Assembly: GCA_964526835.1 (NCBI GenBank)
Contig: CAZGMK010000008.1
Location: 62,001-126,000 of the forward strand
Reading direction: 5' to 3'
DNA length: 64,000 bases
Origin: DAOSXA01 sp964526835
GTDB taxonomy: Bacteria; Zixibacteria; MSB-5A5; GN15; FEB-12
How positions within the stretch are numbered: position 1 is the first letter of the stretch; each line of letters begins with the position of its first letter. This document shows positions 18,377 to 26,849 of the stretch, piece by piece. The notes under the pieces are model-generated. The model was not told the DNA's origin, did no database searches, and worked only from the letters and a program-made list of their open reading frames with translations. Both the position numbers and the translations under genes were made by a program.

Positions 18377-19294
18377 ATGTCCGTCACAATCCTCTTCGTG
18401 GCCGATGTCTGCGGCCGCCCTGGACGTCAGGCTTGTGCTCACATGATCAAACCCCTGCGCCGGAAACACAACGTCGACTACGTTATCGCCAACGTGGAGA
18501 ACGCGGCCGGCGGCTTCGGCGTTACGCCCGAGATGTCACGCAAGATGTTCTCTTATGGAATGGACATGCAGACATCCGGCAACCATATATGGGATCGGGT
18601 TGAGATAATCGAATATATGGTTAACGATGATCCCCTGCTCCTGCGTCCGGCCAATTTCCCATCCGGGGTGCCGGGTCGGGGCTGGTATGTTCACGATATA
18701 CAGGGCGTCAAATTCGCAACCGTCAACCTGATGGGACGGACCTACATGAAGGATATTGACTGCCCGTTCCAGATCGGCGAGAAGACTATCGAGTTGCTGC
18801 TTCGAGAGACTCCCGTCATCGTCGTGGATTTTCACGCTGAGGCGACGTCGGAGAAGCAGGCGATGTTCTACCACCTCGACGGCAAGGTATCCGCCGTCAT
18901 CGGTTCCCACACTCACGTCCAGACAGCAGACAGCCAGATAAGCTCGCGCGGGACCGCATACATTACTGATGCCGGCATGACCGGCCCGCATCGCAGCGTC
19001 ATAGGCATGCAGATAGGCCCTTCGCTGGGTAGATTCATCACCGGTATGCCGAAGCGTTTCACCACCGCCACCGACGATGTCAAGCTCTCCGGATTGGTAT
19101 TGGAGGTCGATGAGACTTCCGGCCGGGCCCTCCGCATCGAACCGTTTCGTCTGGACTTCGATCTGGAGACCTTCAGCCCGGAGGACATCACCGGTCCGCG
19201 ACCGGAGATCGAGGAAGACACGGCGGCCGGCGTGGCAGAGGTCGAATCCCCCGGCGAAGACATTCAATCCAGCGACGAGGAGCCTGAAGCATGA
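18377..19294 (+). CDS. YmdB-family metallophosphoesterase
   Basis: Calcineurin-like phosphoesterase of the TIGR00282/YmdB type, which in Bacillus hydrolyses 2',3'-cyclic nucleotides and interacts with RNase Y. Metal-binding motifs are visible: VADVCGRPGR (residues 8-17), ANVENAAGG (about 40), GNHIWD (about 68), VDFHAEATSEK (about 150) and GSHTHVQTAD (about 178). The C-terminal 35 residues are an acidic, Glu/Pro-rich tail not usual for the family. It lies 158 bases after rny, with a GC-rich 9-bp hairpin between (18277-18299). It overlaps folD by 4 bases (ATGA). Confidence 0.9.
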   Translation: MSVTILFVADVCGRPGRQACAHMIKPLRRKHNVDYVIANVENAAGGFGVTPEMSRKMFSYGMDMQTSGNHIWDRVEIIEYMVNDDPLLLRPANFPSGVPGRGWYVHDIQGVKFATVNLMGRTYMKDIDCPFQIGEKTIELLLRETPVIVVDFHAEATSEKQAMFYHLDGKVSAVIGSHTHVQTADSQISSRGTAYITDAGMTGPHRSVIGMQIGPSLGRFITGMPKRFTTATDDVKLSGLVLEVDETSGRALRIEPFRLDFDLETFSPEDITGPRPEIEEDTAAGVAEVESPGEDIQSSDEEPEA

Positions 19295-20172
19295 GCGCAC
19301 GGATCATAGACGGAAAAGAAGTGGCCAGGCAGATTCGCAAGGGGCTGAAAGCGCGCATCAGCAAACTCTCCGAGGCCGGCGTCATACCCGGTCTGGCTGC
19401 GGTGCTGGTCGGCGATGATCCAGCTTCGAATACCTATGTGGCAAGCAAGGCCCGCGCATGTGAGAAGCTCAGGATGTACTCCGAGATCGTCCGTCGCGCG
19501 GCTGATATTCCCCAGGCTGAGCTTCTTGATATCGTCGCCCGGCTAAACGACAACCCGAGAATTCACGGTATCCTGGTTCAATCCCCGCTGCCCGGGCATA
19601 TCGACGAAACGGCGATTACTCTGGCCATCCGTCCGGAGAAGGACGTCGATGGCTTCCACCCTTACAATGTCGGATTGATGCTGATGGGCCGACCGTCATT
19701 GCTGCCCTGCACTCCTCACGGGATCATCAAGCTGCTGGAGGCCTGCGAACTTGACCCTTGCGGCAAGGAAGCGGTGGTCGTGGGGCGCTCGAATATCGTC
19801 GGAAAGCCGGTGGCTGCTCTTTTGGTGCAGAAGGCCCCGATGGCCAATGCTACGGTCACCATAGCTCATTCGCGCACTCCCGACCTTCCCCTGGTCACCC
19901 GGCGGGCGGACATCCTGATTGCCGCCATCGGCCGACCCGGGACAATCACCGGCGATATGGTCAAGCCGGGCGCTATCGTGGTTGATGTCGGTGTAAATCG
20001 GGTGGATGATCCTTCGACCGAAAAGGGGTACCGCCTGGTCGGCGATGTGGACTTCGAAGCCTGTGCTCAGAAGGCCTCCTGGATTACTCCGGTTCCCGGA
20101 GGGGTGGGACCAATGACCATTGCGATGCTGATGAGCAATACCGTTGCTGCGGCCGAGTACCAGATGGGCTAG
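19291..20172 (+). CDS. folD: Methylenetetrahydrofolate dehydrogenase/cyclohydrolase
   Basis: Bifunctional enzyme that interconverts 5,10-methylene-, methenyl- and 10-formyl-tetrahydrofolate in one-carbon metabolism. Family motifs are YVASKARACEKL with the catalytic Lys (about residue 54), GILVQSPLPGHID (about 92), a Rossmann-type VVGRSNIVGKPVAALL (about 165) and the C-terminal PVPGGVGPMTIAMLM. Length 293 is normal. The ATG overlaps the stop codon of the preceding gene, so the two are coupled. Confidence 0.96.
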   Translation: MSARIIDGKEVARQIRKGLKARISKLSEAGVIPGLAAVLVGDDPASNTYVASKARACEKLRMYSEIVRRAADIPQAELLDIVARLNDNPRIHGILVQSPLPGHIDETAITLAIRPEKDVDGFHPYNVGLMLMGRPSLLPCTPHGIIKLLEACELDPCGKEAVVVGRSNIVGKPVAALLVQKAPMANATVTIAHSRTPDLPLVTRRADILIAAIGRPGTITGDMVKPGAIVVDVGVNRVDDPSTEKGYRLVGDVDFEACAQKASWITPVPGGVGPMTIAMLMSNTVAAAEYQMG

Positions 20173-20465
20173 CGAGCGAAATCGGTGGCCGGCCTTCAAG
20201 AATGTTGGCAGCTCGGCTGTCTGCGGGTTCTGAACCCGACTGTTCCCGGCCCCTTTGCATCGATCTGTCCATTTGATGCGCGGTTCTGCAGTGAACTGAG
20301 CGGCGCTATTCACTATGCGTAACCGGGTTTTCACACCTGGCTGTCGCCGAAATGCGAAGAGGGAAGGTCCGACCGAAATCAATCCAATTTGTTGTGGCAC
20401 TCCGGACGCAATGAAGTTATTATGTGGCTGAGCTGGTCTTAACGGTCTAACAGATATCCGCTCTC
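20173..20465. other. Gap without recognisable gene
   Basis: About 290 bases between folD and the barrel-TPR gene. Neither strand has a convincing reading frame. It becomes AT-richer from about 20370, just before the next start, where a promoter would be expected, but no clear hexamer pair was found. Confidence 0.5.
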
Positions 20466-22193
20466 ATGCGCAGGTTTGTCTTGGTCTTGTTCATTTTGGT
20501 CTCGGTGGGCGCGGTGGCGGCAAGTGTCATCGCAGGTAGCCGGGCGTGCGCCGAGATGGCTGTCCTCGACGGCTACGGGGCTCGACTGAAGGCCCTTGGC
20601 GGAGAGGTCTCCGCGCTGCCCGGGGAGGCCCATCTCTGGCTCCGTAATCCTGCCGGTATTCTGACTACTGCTGGGTGGCGTGCCGTAGGCGACTTAACCT
20701 GGCTCGATGAGTCCGTCCAGGGTGGTCTCGCCTCGGTTTCCACTCCTGACCTCAGGGGCCGACTTCGCCTGGCAATAGCTATGGGTGGAGCGCAAGCCAG
20801 AGGACAAATCGGCAGAACCAGCTCACCGGTCGTGTACTCGCAGTCCCAGTATTTCGGTCGGATCGGCTTGGCGATGGATATGGGTCGAGGAATCTCAGGG
20901 GGGCTGGCCACTAATGTAACCCGCCGCCGGTATTACGACAAGAATGTCCACGGATCGACGGTTGATCTCGGTGTCTTCTACCGTATCGATAGTCTTTGGA
21001 GCCTTGGCGCCGCCTGGCGCGGTCTGACGATCAAGGAGATGCAGTACACGGGCGCAGATGTTGGTTCACCCCGCGTGTGGAATGCCGGTGCGGGACTGAA
21101 CGCATATCCCCTGGACGAGTGGTCAACGGTATCGGCTGTCCTCGGCTTGACCCGGATTGAGGACGATGATGTCGCCCTCCATATTGGGCTGGAGTTCAGC
21201 AGGGTAATCGCCGAGCGAACCTCGCTCAGTCTTCGCGCCGGCCACAATGGCGAGGGCGTTGCCGCCGGTGGCGGACTTCGCTGGCGCTGGGTCGGCGTCG
21301 ACTACGCATGGGCCAGACTCCCCGAGAATGATTGCCTGGACGAACACGGCCACACTTTGTCCTTCTCACTGGATCCACTGGCCGCCATCAGGGAAGTAAT
21401 CCCGAGCCATGACGCGGCAATCGCGAATCATCGCACGGAGATGTTCCGCTACTATCTGGATCTTGGCCTGCGGGAGATGGGCGACTACAACTACCTGGCC
21501 GCTCGCGAACGGTTTCTGCAGGCCGATGCGTTCGCCAGCACGGGGGCGCAACGTCAGGAGATCGCCGATGCCCTTGACCGGGTCGGACACGAGTTGGTGT
21601 ATCAGCAAACTTACGAGGATTCGTTACTGTGGCGCCAGGCGCGGGACTCGATCAAGGCTGTAGAAGACCGATGGCGGGGCATGATGATGGAGCAGCAGAC
21701 TGACTGCGAGCAGCGCCTGGCTCGCCAAGAGCAGCAGGTCATTAGTTCCACAATAGAACGATACCGAGCCGATATACCGTCCCTGATCGAGGAGGATCGC
21801 TATTACGATGCCCTGGGTCGAATCACATACATCCTCGACCACCGCCCCAGCGACACGGCCGCATTAGCCTGGCGAGATGAGGTGCGCCGGCAGATCAGCG
21901 TAACCTTAGCTGGAGACATGGGCGTGGAGAGCCCCGAGGATCTGCTGGAAGAGCTTGACGTCATTTTCCGAAGCCGATTGGGGGTCGATGAAAGTGTCAG
22001 TGATTCTATTGTTGATGTCTGGTACCAACAGGGCATAAACTACAGTCGTGAAGGTGAATATCGCAAAGCGATCGAGCAGTGGCGCAAGGTTCTCCAGGCG
22101 AGGCCCGACCACCCGACGGTGCGCCAGGACATTGAGGTTGCGCGCCGTCGCCTTAATGCCAGAACCGGGGAGCAGCCGGACGACAGCAATTGA
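20466..22193 (+). CDS. PorV/UPF0164-like outer-membrane barrel with C-terminal TPR region
   Basis: A 575-residue exported protein. Residues 1-29 form a signal peptide (VLFILVSVGAVAASVIAG) ending near CAEM. Residues about 35-310 have alternating beta strands and the features of PorV/UPF0164-type barrels of the FCB group: an ALPGEAHLWLRNPAGI opening (compare 'ANPAGL' in the family) and repeated GG/aromatic strand ends. From about 330 to 560 the protein is helical with TPR-like units (YYLDLGLREMGDYNYLAARERFLQAD; INYSREGEYRKAIEQWRKVLQARPDHP). The TPR part would face the periplasm. The function is not known; barrels of this family serve as anchors or shuttles for secreted proteins. Confidence 0.7.
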   Translation: MRRFVLVLFILVSVGAVAASVIAGSRACAEMAVLDGYGARLKALGGEVSALPGEAHLWLRNPAGILTTAGWRAVGDLTWLDESVQGGLASVSTPDLRGRLRLAIAMGGAQARGQIGRTSSPVVYSQSQYFGRIGLAMDMGRGISGGLATNVTRRRYYDKNVHGSTVDLGVFYRIDSLWSLGAAWRGLTIKEMQYTGADVGSPRVWNAGAGLNAYPLDEWSTVSAVLGLTRIEDDDVALHIGLEFSRVIAERTSLSLRAGHNGEGVAAGGGLRWRWVGVDYAWARLPENDCLDEHGHTLSFSLDPLAAIREVIPSHDAAIANHRTEMFRYYLDLGLREMGDYNYLAARERFLQADAFASTGAQRQEIADALDRVGHELVYQQTYEDSLLWRQARDSIKAVEDRWRGMMMEQQTDCEQRLARQEQQVISSTIERYRADIPSLIEEDRYYDALGRITYILDHRPSDTAALAWRDEVRRQISVTLAGDMGVESPEDLLEELDVIFRSRLGVDESVSDSIVDVWYQQGINYSREGEYRKAIEQWRKVLQARPDHPTVRQDIEVARRRLNARTGEQPDDSN

Positions 22194-22240
22194 ATCCACT
22201 GATTCAGACGTGATGCGACCGATTGGGAGGCGCTGACCCT

Positions 22241-24286
22241 ATGTCGCTGCTGAGACGTCCCATCAAAGAGATCAACGCCGAGTTCTCCGCCGAGGACAAG
22301 TATCTCGACAGTATCCAGAGGACCGTCCGCGACGCCTGCGCCTCCGCCGGCCTCAGCGATCGTGACACTCAGGCCATCCTGCTGGCCACCGAAGAAGCCG
22401 CGACCAACATCATCAGACACGCCTACCTGTATCAAAAGGGTGTTCTGCGACTTAGGATAGTCCTATATCCCCGGCTGGTCGTCTTTTCGTTTATCGACTT
22501 CGGGCGGTCGTTTCAGCCCGATGCCGGCGGGACGGTGGACCTGCAGAGATTGGTCGAGTCCGGACGCAAAGGGGGACTCGGATTCTACATGATTCGCAAG
22601 ATCATGGACTCGGTCCAGTATCTGTCCTCGGCCGGGCGCAATGAGCTTCGCATGATCAAGCGGATCGACCAGCCGGCCGGCGGCGATCAGCCTATGCTGC
22701 GTCGCATGTTCTCGCTGAGGGCCAAGTTCTCATTCTGGACAGTGTTCATCGTTCTGTTCATCGTTGGCGGCGCCTTCTACTTCATGGACCAGCAGACGGC
22801 GCGTCAACTCCATGATCGTCTCGACCGCACCGTCGCCGCCCTGGTCAAGACAGTCGCCGATCAGGCCGCCGGCTATTTGATTCGCAGCCGCTCCGATGTC
22901 GAGTTCGACGAACTGGTGGTTAACTATACTGGTGCCAACGAAGAACTCGAACTACTCGTTCTCACCGACCGAGACGGGCGCATCAGAGCCCACTCGGACG
23001 ACGCGCGCAATATCGGCAAGACCTTCGAGCCGCCGTCGGGAGTCGATCCGCAGCTTGAGGGGCGAAGACAGAGCTACCGGAGCGACGGAGACAAACTGTA
23101 CTATCTGGTCGTGCCCATAATGAATGAAAGGCAACTACTGGGCTATGCGCATGCTGTCTACTCCGATGACCCCATATCCGAACCGCTGGCCGATGCCAGG
23201 CAACGGATTATTGTCCTGACGCTGTTGCTGTTGCTCTTCGGCCTGATCGGCATCTACATGCTGTCAAACTACTTTGTACGCCCCATTGTCAATATCACGC
23301 GGCGAGTCCGGCGCTTCGCCTCCGGCGATCTCGAATCAGAGTTGCCCCTGGAGGGAGCCGAGGAGTTCTTCGAAATATCGGCCGCATTCAACGAGATCAT
23401 GACGCGCCTGGCGCGGGATCGAAAGAACATCGCGGCCCGTGAGAAGATGACCCGGGAAATTGAGGTCGCCTCACAGATACAGCGCACTCTGCTGCCCCGT
23501 GATCTGCCGGAGATTCCCGGGTTGGACTTGGACGCATTCTACCGAGCCGCCTCGGTGGTAGGCGGTGACCTGTATGATGTCTTTGCGGTCAGCGAGCACC
23601 GCTACTGCCTGGTCGTAGCCGATGTCAGCGGCAAGGGAGTACCGGCCTCGCTGGTGATGTCGATGTTGCGTACAGTCGTCCAGATCCACGCTCCCAGGAC
23701 CGAGTCGGCCAGGCAGATTATGCTGCGCGTGAACGACTACATGAGCCGCAATATTCCCGCCGGTATGTTCGTTACTATGATTCTGGCCGTCTATGACGAC
23801 GCCACGCGCCGCCTGGACCTCGTTTCGGCCGGCCACAATGCCCTGCTCCTTCACAGGCTCGGCAAGGCCGGCGTGGAAACCATTAACCCGGGGGGGATGC
23901 CTCTGGGCGTACCTGTCACTATCGAGAGACCATTCGCGGAGCGGCTGGACGGAGTCACGATAGACCTGCAGATCGGTGATTGCTTTGTCATGTTCACCGA
24001 TGGTATCACAGAGGCGGTGGACCGGGACGGCAGGCAATTTGGCCTGGACCGCCTCCGCGAATTGTTCGCCCGGGCCGCCGGAGAGGGACGAACCGAGGCC
24101 GCCGATATGACCCGGCTCATCGTCGGAACCATCGATGAATTCGTGGGCTTTACAACGCCACCCGATGACATGACGCTGCTGATAGCCCGGGTGGCGGATC
24201 CCTCGGAGCGCACGGCAGGGTCGACTGTCGCCGACGTTCGCTCGATTGAATCGGAATCAGGGGATCCGGGGCTGCGCAAGCCATGA
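22241..24286 (+). CDS. Fused RsbW-like kinase and membrane SpoIIE-type phosphatase
   Basis: An unusual single polypeptide of 681 residues. Residues about 15-150 are an anti-sigma/serine-kinase HATPase domain (N box EEAATNIIRHAY, glycine-rich GRKGGLGFYMIRK). Next come a membrane helix (about 165-185), an extracytoplasmic sensor region (about 190-320), a second membrane helix (about 325-345), a HAMP linker, and a PP2C/SpoIIE phosphatase (about 440-660) with motifs GGDLYDVF, VVADVSGKGVPASLVM, TDGITEA and PDDMTLL. The kinase and phosphatase of a partner-switching pathway are therefore linked. ATG 22241 has GGGAGG 10 bases upstream. A STAS protein, the likely substrate, follows. Confidence 0.85.
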   Translation: MSLLRRPIKEINAEFSAEDKYLDSIQRTVRDACASAGLSDRDTQAILLATEEAATNIIRHAYLYQKGVLRLRIVLYPRLVVFSFIDFGRSFQPDAGGTVDLQRLVESGRKGGLGFYMIRKIMDSVQYLSSAGRNELRMIKRIDQPAGGDQPMLRRMFSLRAKFSFWTVFIVLFIVGGAFYFMDQQTARQLHDRLDRTVAALVKTVADQAAGYLIRSRSDVEFDELVVNYTGANEELELLVLTDRDGRIRAHSDDARNIGKTFEPPSGVDPQLEGRRQSYRSDGDKLYYLVVPIMNERQLLGYAHAVYSDDPISEPLADARQRIIVLTLLLLLFGLIGIYMLSNYFVRPIVNITRRVRRFASGDLESELPLEGAEEFFEISAAFNEIMTRLARDRKNIAAREKMTREIEVASQIQRTLLPRDLPEIPGLDLDAFYRAASVVGGDLYDVFAVSEHRYCLVVADVSGKGVPASLVMSMLRTVVQIHAPRTESARQIMLRVNDYMSRNIPAGMFVTMILAVYDDATRRLDLVSAGHNALLLHRLGKAGVETINPGGMPLGVPVTIERPFAERLDGVTIDLQIGDCFVMFTDGITEAVDRDGRQFGLDRLRELFARAAGEGRTEAADMTRLIVGTIDEFVGFTTPPDDMTLLIARVADPSERTAGSTVADVRSIESESGDPGLRKP

Positions 24287-24292
24287 TTTAAC

Positions 24293-24322
24293 TTGCAAAC
24301 CTGGACCGTTCGCCATTATAAT
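24293..24322 (+). promoter_or_regulatory. Candidate sigma-70 promoter before the STAS gene
   Basis: TTGCAA at 24293-24298, 18-base spacer, TATAAT at 24317-24322. The -10 is perfect and the -35 matches at four or five positions. It lies immediately after the stop codon of the kinase-phosphatase gene, so the STAS protein may be expressed independently of it. Confidence 0.55.
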
Positions 24323-24359
24323 CAGCACGTGGCTGGTATTGGAAACGATCGCTGACGAC

Positions 24360-24752
24360 ATGGAAAAGATCTCGATATCACTATCCGAAAGCGGCAGTGC
24401 CGATGTCTCCGAGGTTCGGGTCGATGGTGTCATCGATACGTTGACAGCTTCCGAACTGGAGGAAGTGCTGGAGACGCTGATGAGACGTGGTCGCTATCGA
24501 GTGGTCGTGGATCTGGCCGGGGTGGATTACATCTCATCGGCCGGCTGGGGCATATTCATTTCTAATATCCGCGATGTCCGCGCCCACAGCGGTGATATCA
24601 AGCTGGCCAACATGGTGTCTAATGTCTATGAGATATATGACCTGCTCGAATTCGATAATGTTCTGAAGGCCTACGATTCGGTCGAGGCCGCCCGGGCCGA
24701 TTTCGATCCGGTCGAAGCACCGCAAAAAAAAAAGCGGGACCCACGCGCCTGA
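24360..24752 (+). CDS. STAS-domain anti-sigma factor antagonist
   Basis: A 130-residue STAS protein of the SpoIIAA/RsbV type, which binds the kinase/anti-sigma domain when unphosphorylated. Visible features are VDGVIDTLTASELEEVL, the beta strand RVVVDLAGVDYISSAGWGIFI in which the conserved serine pair (SSAG, about residues 61-62) is the expected phosphorylation site, and EIYDLLEFDNVLKAYDS near the end. A Lys/Arg-rich tail follows. The ATG at 24360 is preferred over upstream in-frame codons because it opens the STAS fold directly. The neighbouring kinase-phosphatase fusion is its likely partner. Confidence 0.88.
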   Translation: MEKISISLSESGSADVSEVRVDGVIDTLTASELEEVLETLMRRGRYRVVVDLAGVDYISSAGWGIFISNIRDVRAHSGDIKLANMVSNVYEIYDLLEFDNVLKAYDSVEAARADFDPVEAPQKKKRDPRA

Positions 24753-24814
24753 CTCTGGTCGACAGCTTCGGTGAGGAAACGGGCCCTCGTCGGCAGCCTG
24801 ACACACGTCAAGAC

Positions 24815-25024
24815 ATGGAGAGACTTCCGGGGGGAAGTTTGGAGCAACTGGTGTTGCAGGCCATTCGACATGATCCTTTTGCTTCGATTCGCCAGCTCAA
24901 GCGCCAATGCCGCCGTTACCCGTCGGGTCGGAGGGCCACGTGGTGGCGCGTATTTCGTATTCTCAGGCGAGCCGGGCTGCTCAGCCGCCGATCCCGTTTC
25001 AACTATTTGCGGCGGAACGACTGA
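24815..25024 (+). CDS. Small basic winged-helix-like protein (uncertain)
   Basis: A 69-residue, Arg-rich reading frame between the STAS and diguanylate cyclase genes. The sequence LEQLVLQAIRHDPFASIRQLKRQC followed by TWWRVFRILRRAGLLSRRSRFNYLR resembles a helix-turn-helix with a short wing, and the codon choice is compatible with coding. There is no clear ribosome-binding site and no recognised family. It could be a small DNA-binding regulator or a chance frame in a 330-base gap; another overlapping frame on the same strand looks less protein-like. Confidence 0.4.
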   Translation: MERLPGGSLEQLVLQAIRHDPFASIRQLKRQCRRYPSGRRATWWRVFRILRRAGLLSRRSRFNYLRRND

Positions 25025-25032
25025 AGTTTTTT

Positions 25033-25060
25033 TTGACACTTTGGCGGGGCGACGTATATT
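25033..25060 (+). promoter_or_regulatory. Candidate sigma-70 promoter for the GAF-GGDEF gene
   Basis: TTGACA at 25033-25038, 16-base spacer, TATATT at 25055-25060, about 24 bases before the chosen ATG. A run of T lies before the -35. Confidence 0.65.
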
Positions 25061-25083
25061 GACTCTAAGAGGAGTTGTCGCTT

Positions 25084-26715
25084 ATGCTTAGCCAGACCTG
25101 GCTGATAGCGGCTCTGGCCGTGTTGTCGGTCGTCCTTGCGATACTGCTGGTGAGTCGAATTCGGAAGGAGCGGCAATCCGGCGCCTTGACGAGACTGAAG
25201 GTCGATGAGTACGCTGAGCTTCTGTCTCACAATGCGTCGGGCGGCAACATTGCCGAGGTCGCACGACGCATGTCGGATATGTTGATCGGCCCGCTTGAAT
25301 GCGGCCACATATTGTTCTTGCGCAAGAAACGCGGAACCATGGTGGCGAACTTCATACACGGCCTTGGCGGTGTCGCGCGGGGTCGACTGCGCTTTCCGTT
25401 CAGTCGTCAATTAGCCGAATGTCTGTGTCGAGACTATCGGCCTCGGCCGATCGACGAGCTGAAACCTTATTTGCCCGAGCCGTTCTGCTCCACGGCGTGC
25501 GGGCTGGGGCTGGACACGTATTTCCCGATCTACTGGCAGCAGAATCTCTACGGATTGTACCTGATCCGCTCCGGCGGACGTGCCGGTGGCCAGGCCACCT
25601 TCGATTTCATCGTTTCGTCCTTGGCGCAAACCCTGTCTTCGGCTTATCACGTCAAGTGGTATGAGAACAGGCTGAGGTCTGCGGACGGCGAATCCATCGC
25701 GCGGGAGCGCCACGGTCGCCCGCCCATGCCGGCCGATTTAGCCAGGTTGGTGCGATGCCGCAGCACGTCGGCGCTAATGCCGCGACTGGTTGCATCCCTT
25801 AAGGACGACCTCGGGTGCAAGCAGGTGGCTTTGATGCACTTCAAGAGCGACGACCGCGTCGCATCGATTGAGGTTTGCAAGGGGAATCAAACGCTGCGGC
25901 TGAGTTCGCCCACGTCGACCGAACTGGGGACATTTCTGAAGCGCATCGAGAATCACGGCGTCGCCGCACTGGACAAGATTGACGATGACAAAAGCGTCGT
26001 GAGTGACTGGATTTCGGACTTACGCAGAAACGGGTTGAATACTGTCGTTGCCGTGCCGCTGTCATCCCGACGTCGCGGCCTGTTGGCAATCGCCGGGGCG
26101 AGTCCCAACAGGATTCACAGGCGCCTGAAAAGCCTCCAGCCACACATTAATGAGTTGGTGGAAAACGCTGAGTCGCATGAGGAAGTGGAAGGGCTATCCT
26201 ACACCGACAATCTCACGGGCTTGTCCAACCGGCGCTATCTTATCAAGCGCCTGGCCGAGGAAATCGCTCGCGCCAAGCGCTACGGTCGTAAGCTTGGGTT
26301 GATACTCTTCGACCTCGACCAACTGAAGTCAATAAACGATCAGCACGGCCATCAAGCCGGTGACGCCGCCCTTGCCCAGCTGGGCCGAATTCTCAGAGAG
26401 TCCATTCGTTCCATAGACATTGTAGCCCGTTACGGAGGAGACGAATTCTGCGTTGTCATGCCCGAGGCTGACCGGGCGGTGTGCGCCCGGTTCATGGCCC
26501 GTCTGCAGTCCGCAATTGCCCGGCAACCGGTTCATCTGAAGGACCAATCCGGGCTGGTGCAGTGCACTATCTCTCAGGGTGCGGCCGTCTATCCGTTACA
26601 TGGCGACGAGCCCGAGAAGCTGATCTGGGCGGCCGACATGGCGTTGCTCAAGGCCAAAGAAAACGGCCGCAATCAGGCTGCAGTTTTTGAAGCCGGGGAA
26701 CAGCCGGGTGCCTGA
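25084..26715 (+). CDS. Membrane-anchored GAF-GGDEF diguanylate cyclase
   Basis: A 543-residue protein that probably makes c-di-GMP from two GTP. An N-terminal membrane helix (about residues 4-24, LIAALAVLSVVLAILLVSRI) is followed by one or two GAF-like sensor regions (about 40-360) and a C-terminal GGDEF domain starting at YTDNLTGLSNRRYL (about 380). The active site is RYGGDEFCVVMPEA (about 456). An RxxD product-inhibition site (RSID) lies five residues before GGDEF, so feedback control by c-di-GMP is expected. AGAGGAG lies 9 bases before the ATG at 25084. It sits between the partner-switching genes and the exopolysaccharide export genes, and c-di-GMP often controls such export. Confidence 0.9.
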   Translation: MLSQTWLIAALAVLSVVLAILLVSRIRKERQSGALTRLKVDEYAELLSHNASGGNIAEVARRMSDMLIGPLECGHILFLRKKRGTMVANFIHGLGGVARGRLRFPFSRQLAECLCRDYRPRPIDELKPYLPEPFCSTACGLGLDTYFPIYWQQNLYGLYLIRSGGRAGGQATFDFIVSSLAQTLSSAYHVKWYENRLRSADGESIARERHGRPPMPADLARLVRCRSTSALMPRLVASLKDDLGCKQVALMHFKSDDRVASIEVCKGNQTLRLSSPTSTELGTFLKRIENHGVAALDKIDDDKSVVSDWISDLRRNGLNTVVAVPLSSRRRGLLAIAGASPNRIHRRLKSLQPHINELVENAESHEEVEGLSYTDNLTGLSNRRYLIKRLAEEIARAKRYGRKLGLILFDLDQLKSINDQHGHQAGDAALAQLGRILRESIRSIDIVARYGGDEFCVVMPEADRAVCARFMARLQSAIARQPVHLKDQSGLVQCTISQGAAVYPLHGDEPEKLIWAADMALLKAKENGRNQAAVFEAGEQPGA

Positions 26716-26807
26716 CTTCATTGTAGAACGACAGTGAACACGGCTGAACCAGGCCCTGGATCGGCTACGAGGGTCAATAAATCGTCCCAAACTGCCGATT
26801 CTGGGAA

Positions 26808-26832
26808 TAACTTGTTTGAACGATGTAAGTTA
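26808..26832 (+). promoter_or_regulatory. Dyad upstream of the polysaccharide export gene
   Basis: TAACTT at 26808-26813 and AAGTTA at 26827-26832 are perfect inverted arms separated by 13 bases, ending 17 bases before the ATG; CTTGT/ACAAG arms extend partly around them. It could be a regulator site or a hairpin in the leader. Confidence 0.35.
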
Positions 26833-26849
26833 CAAGGTAGAACACACGT

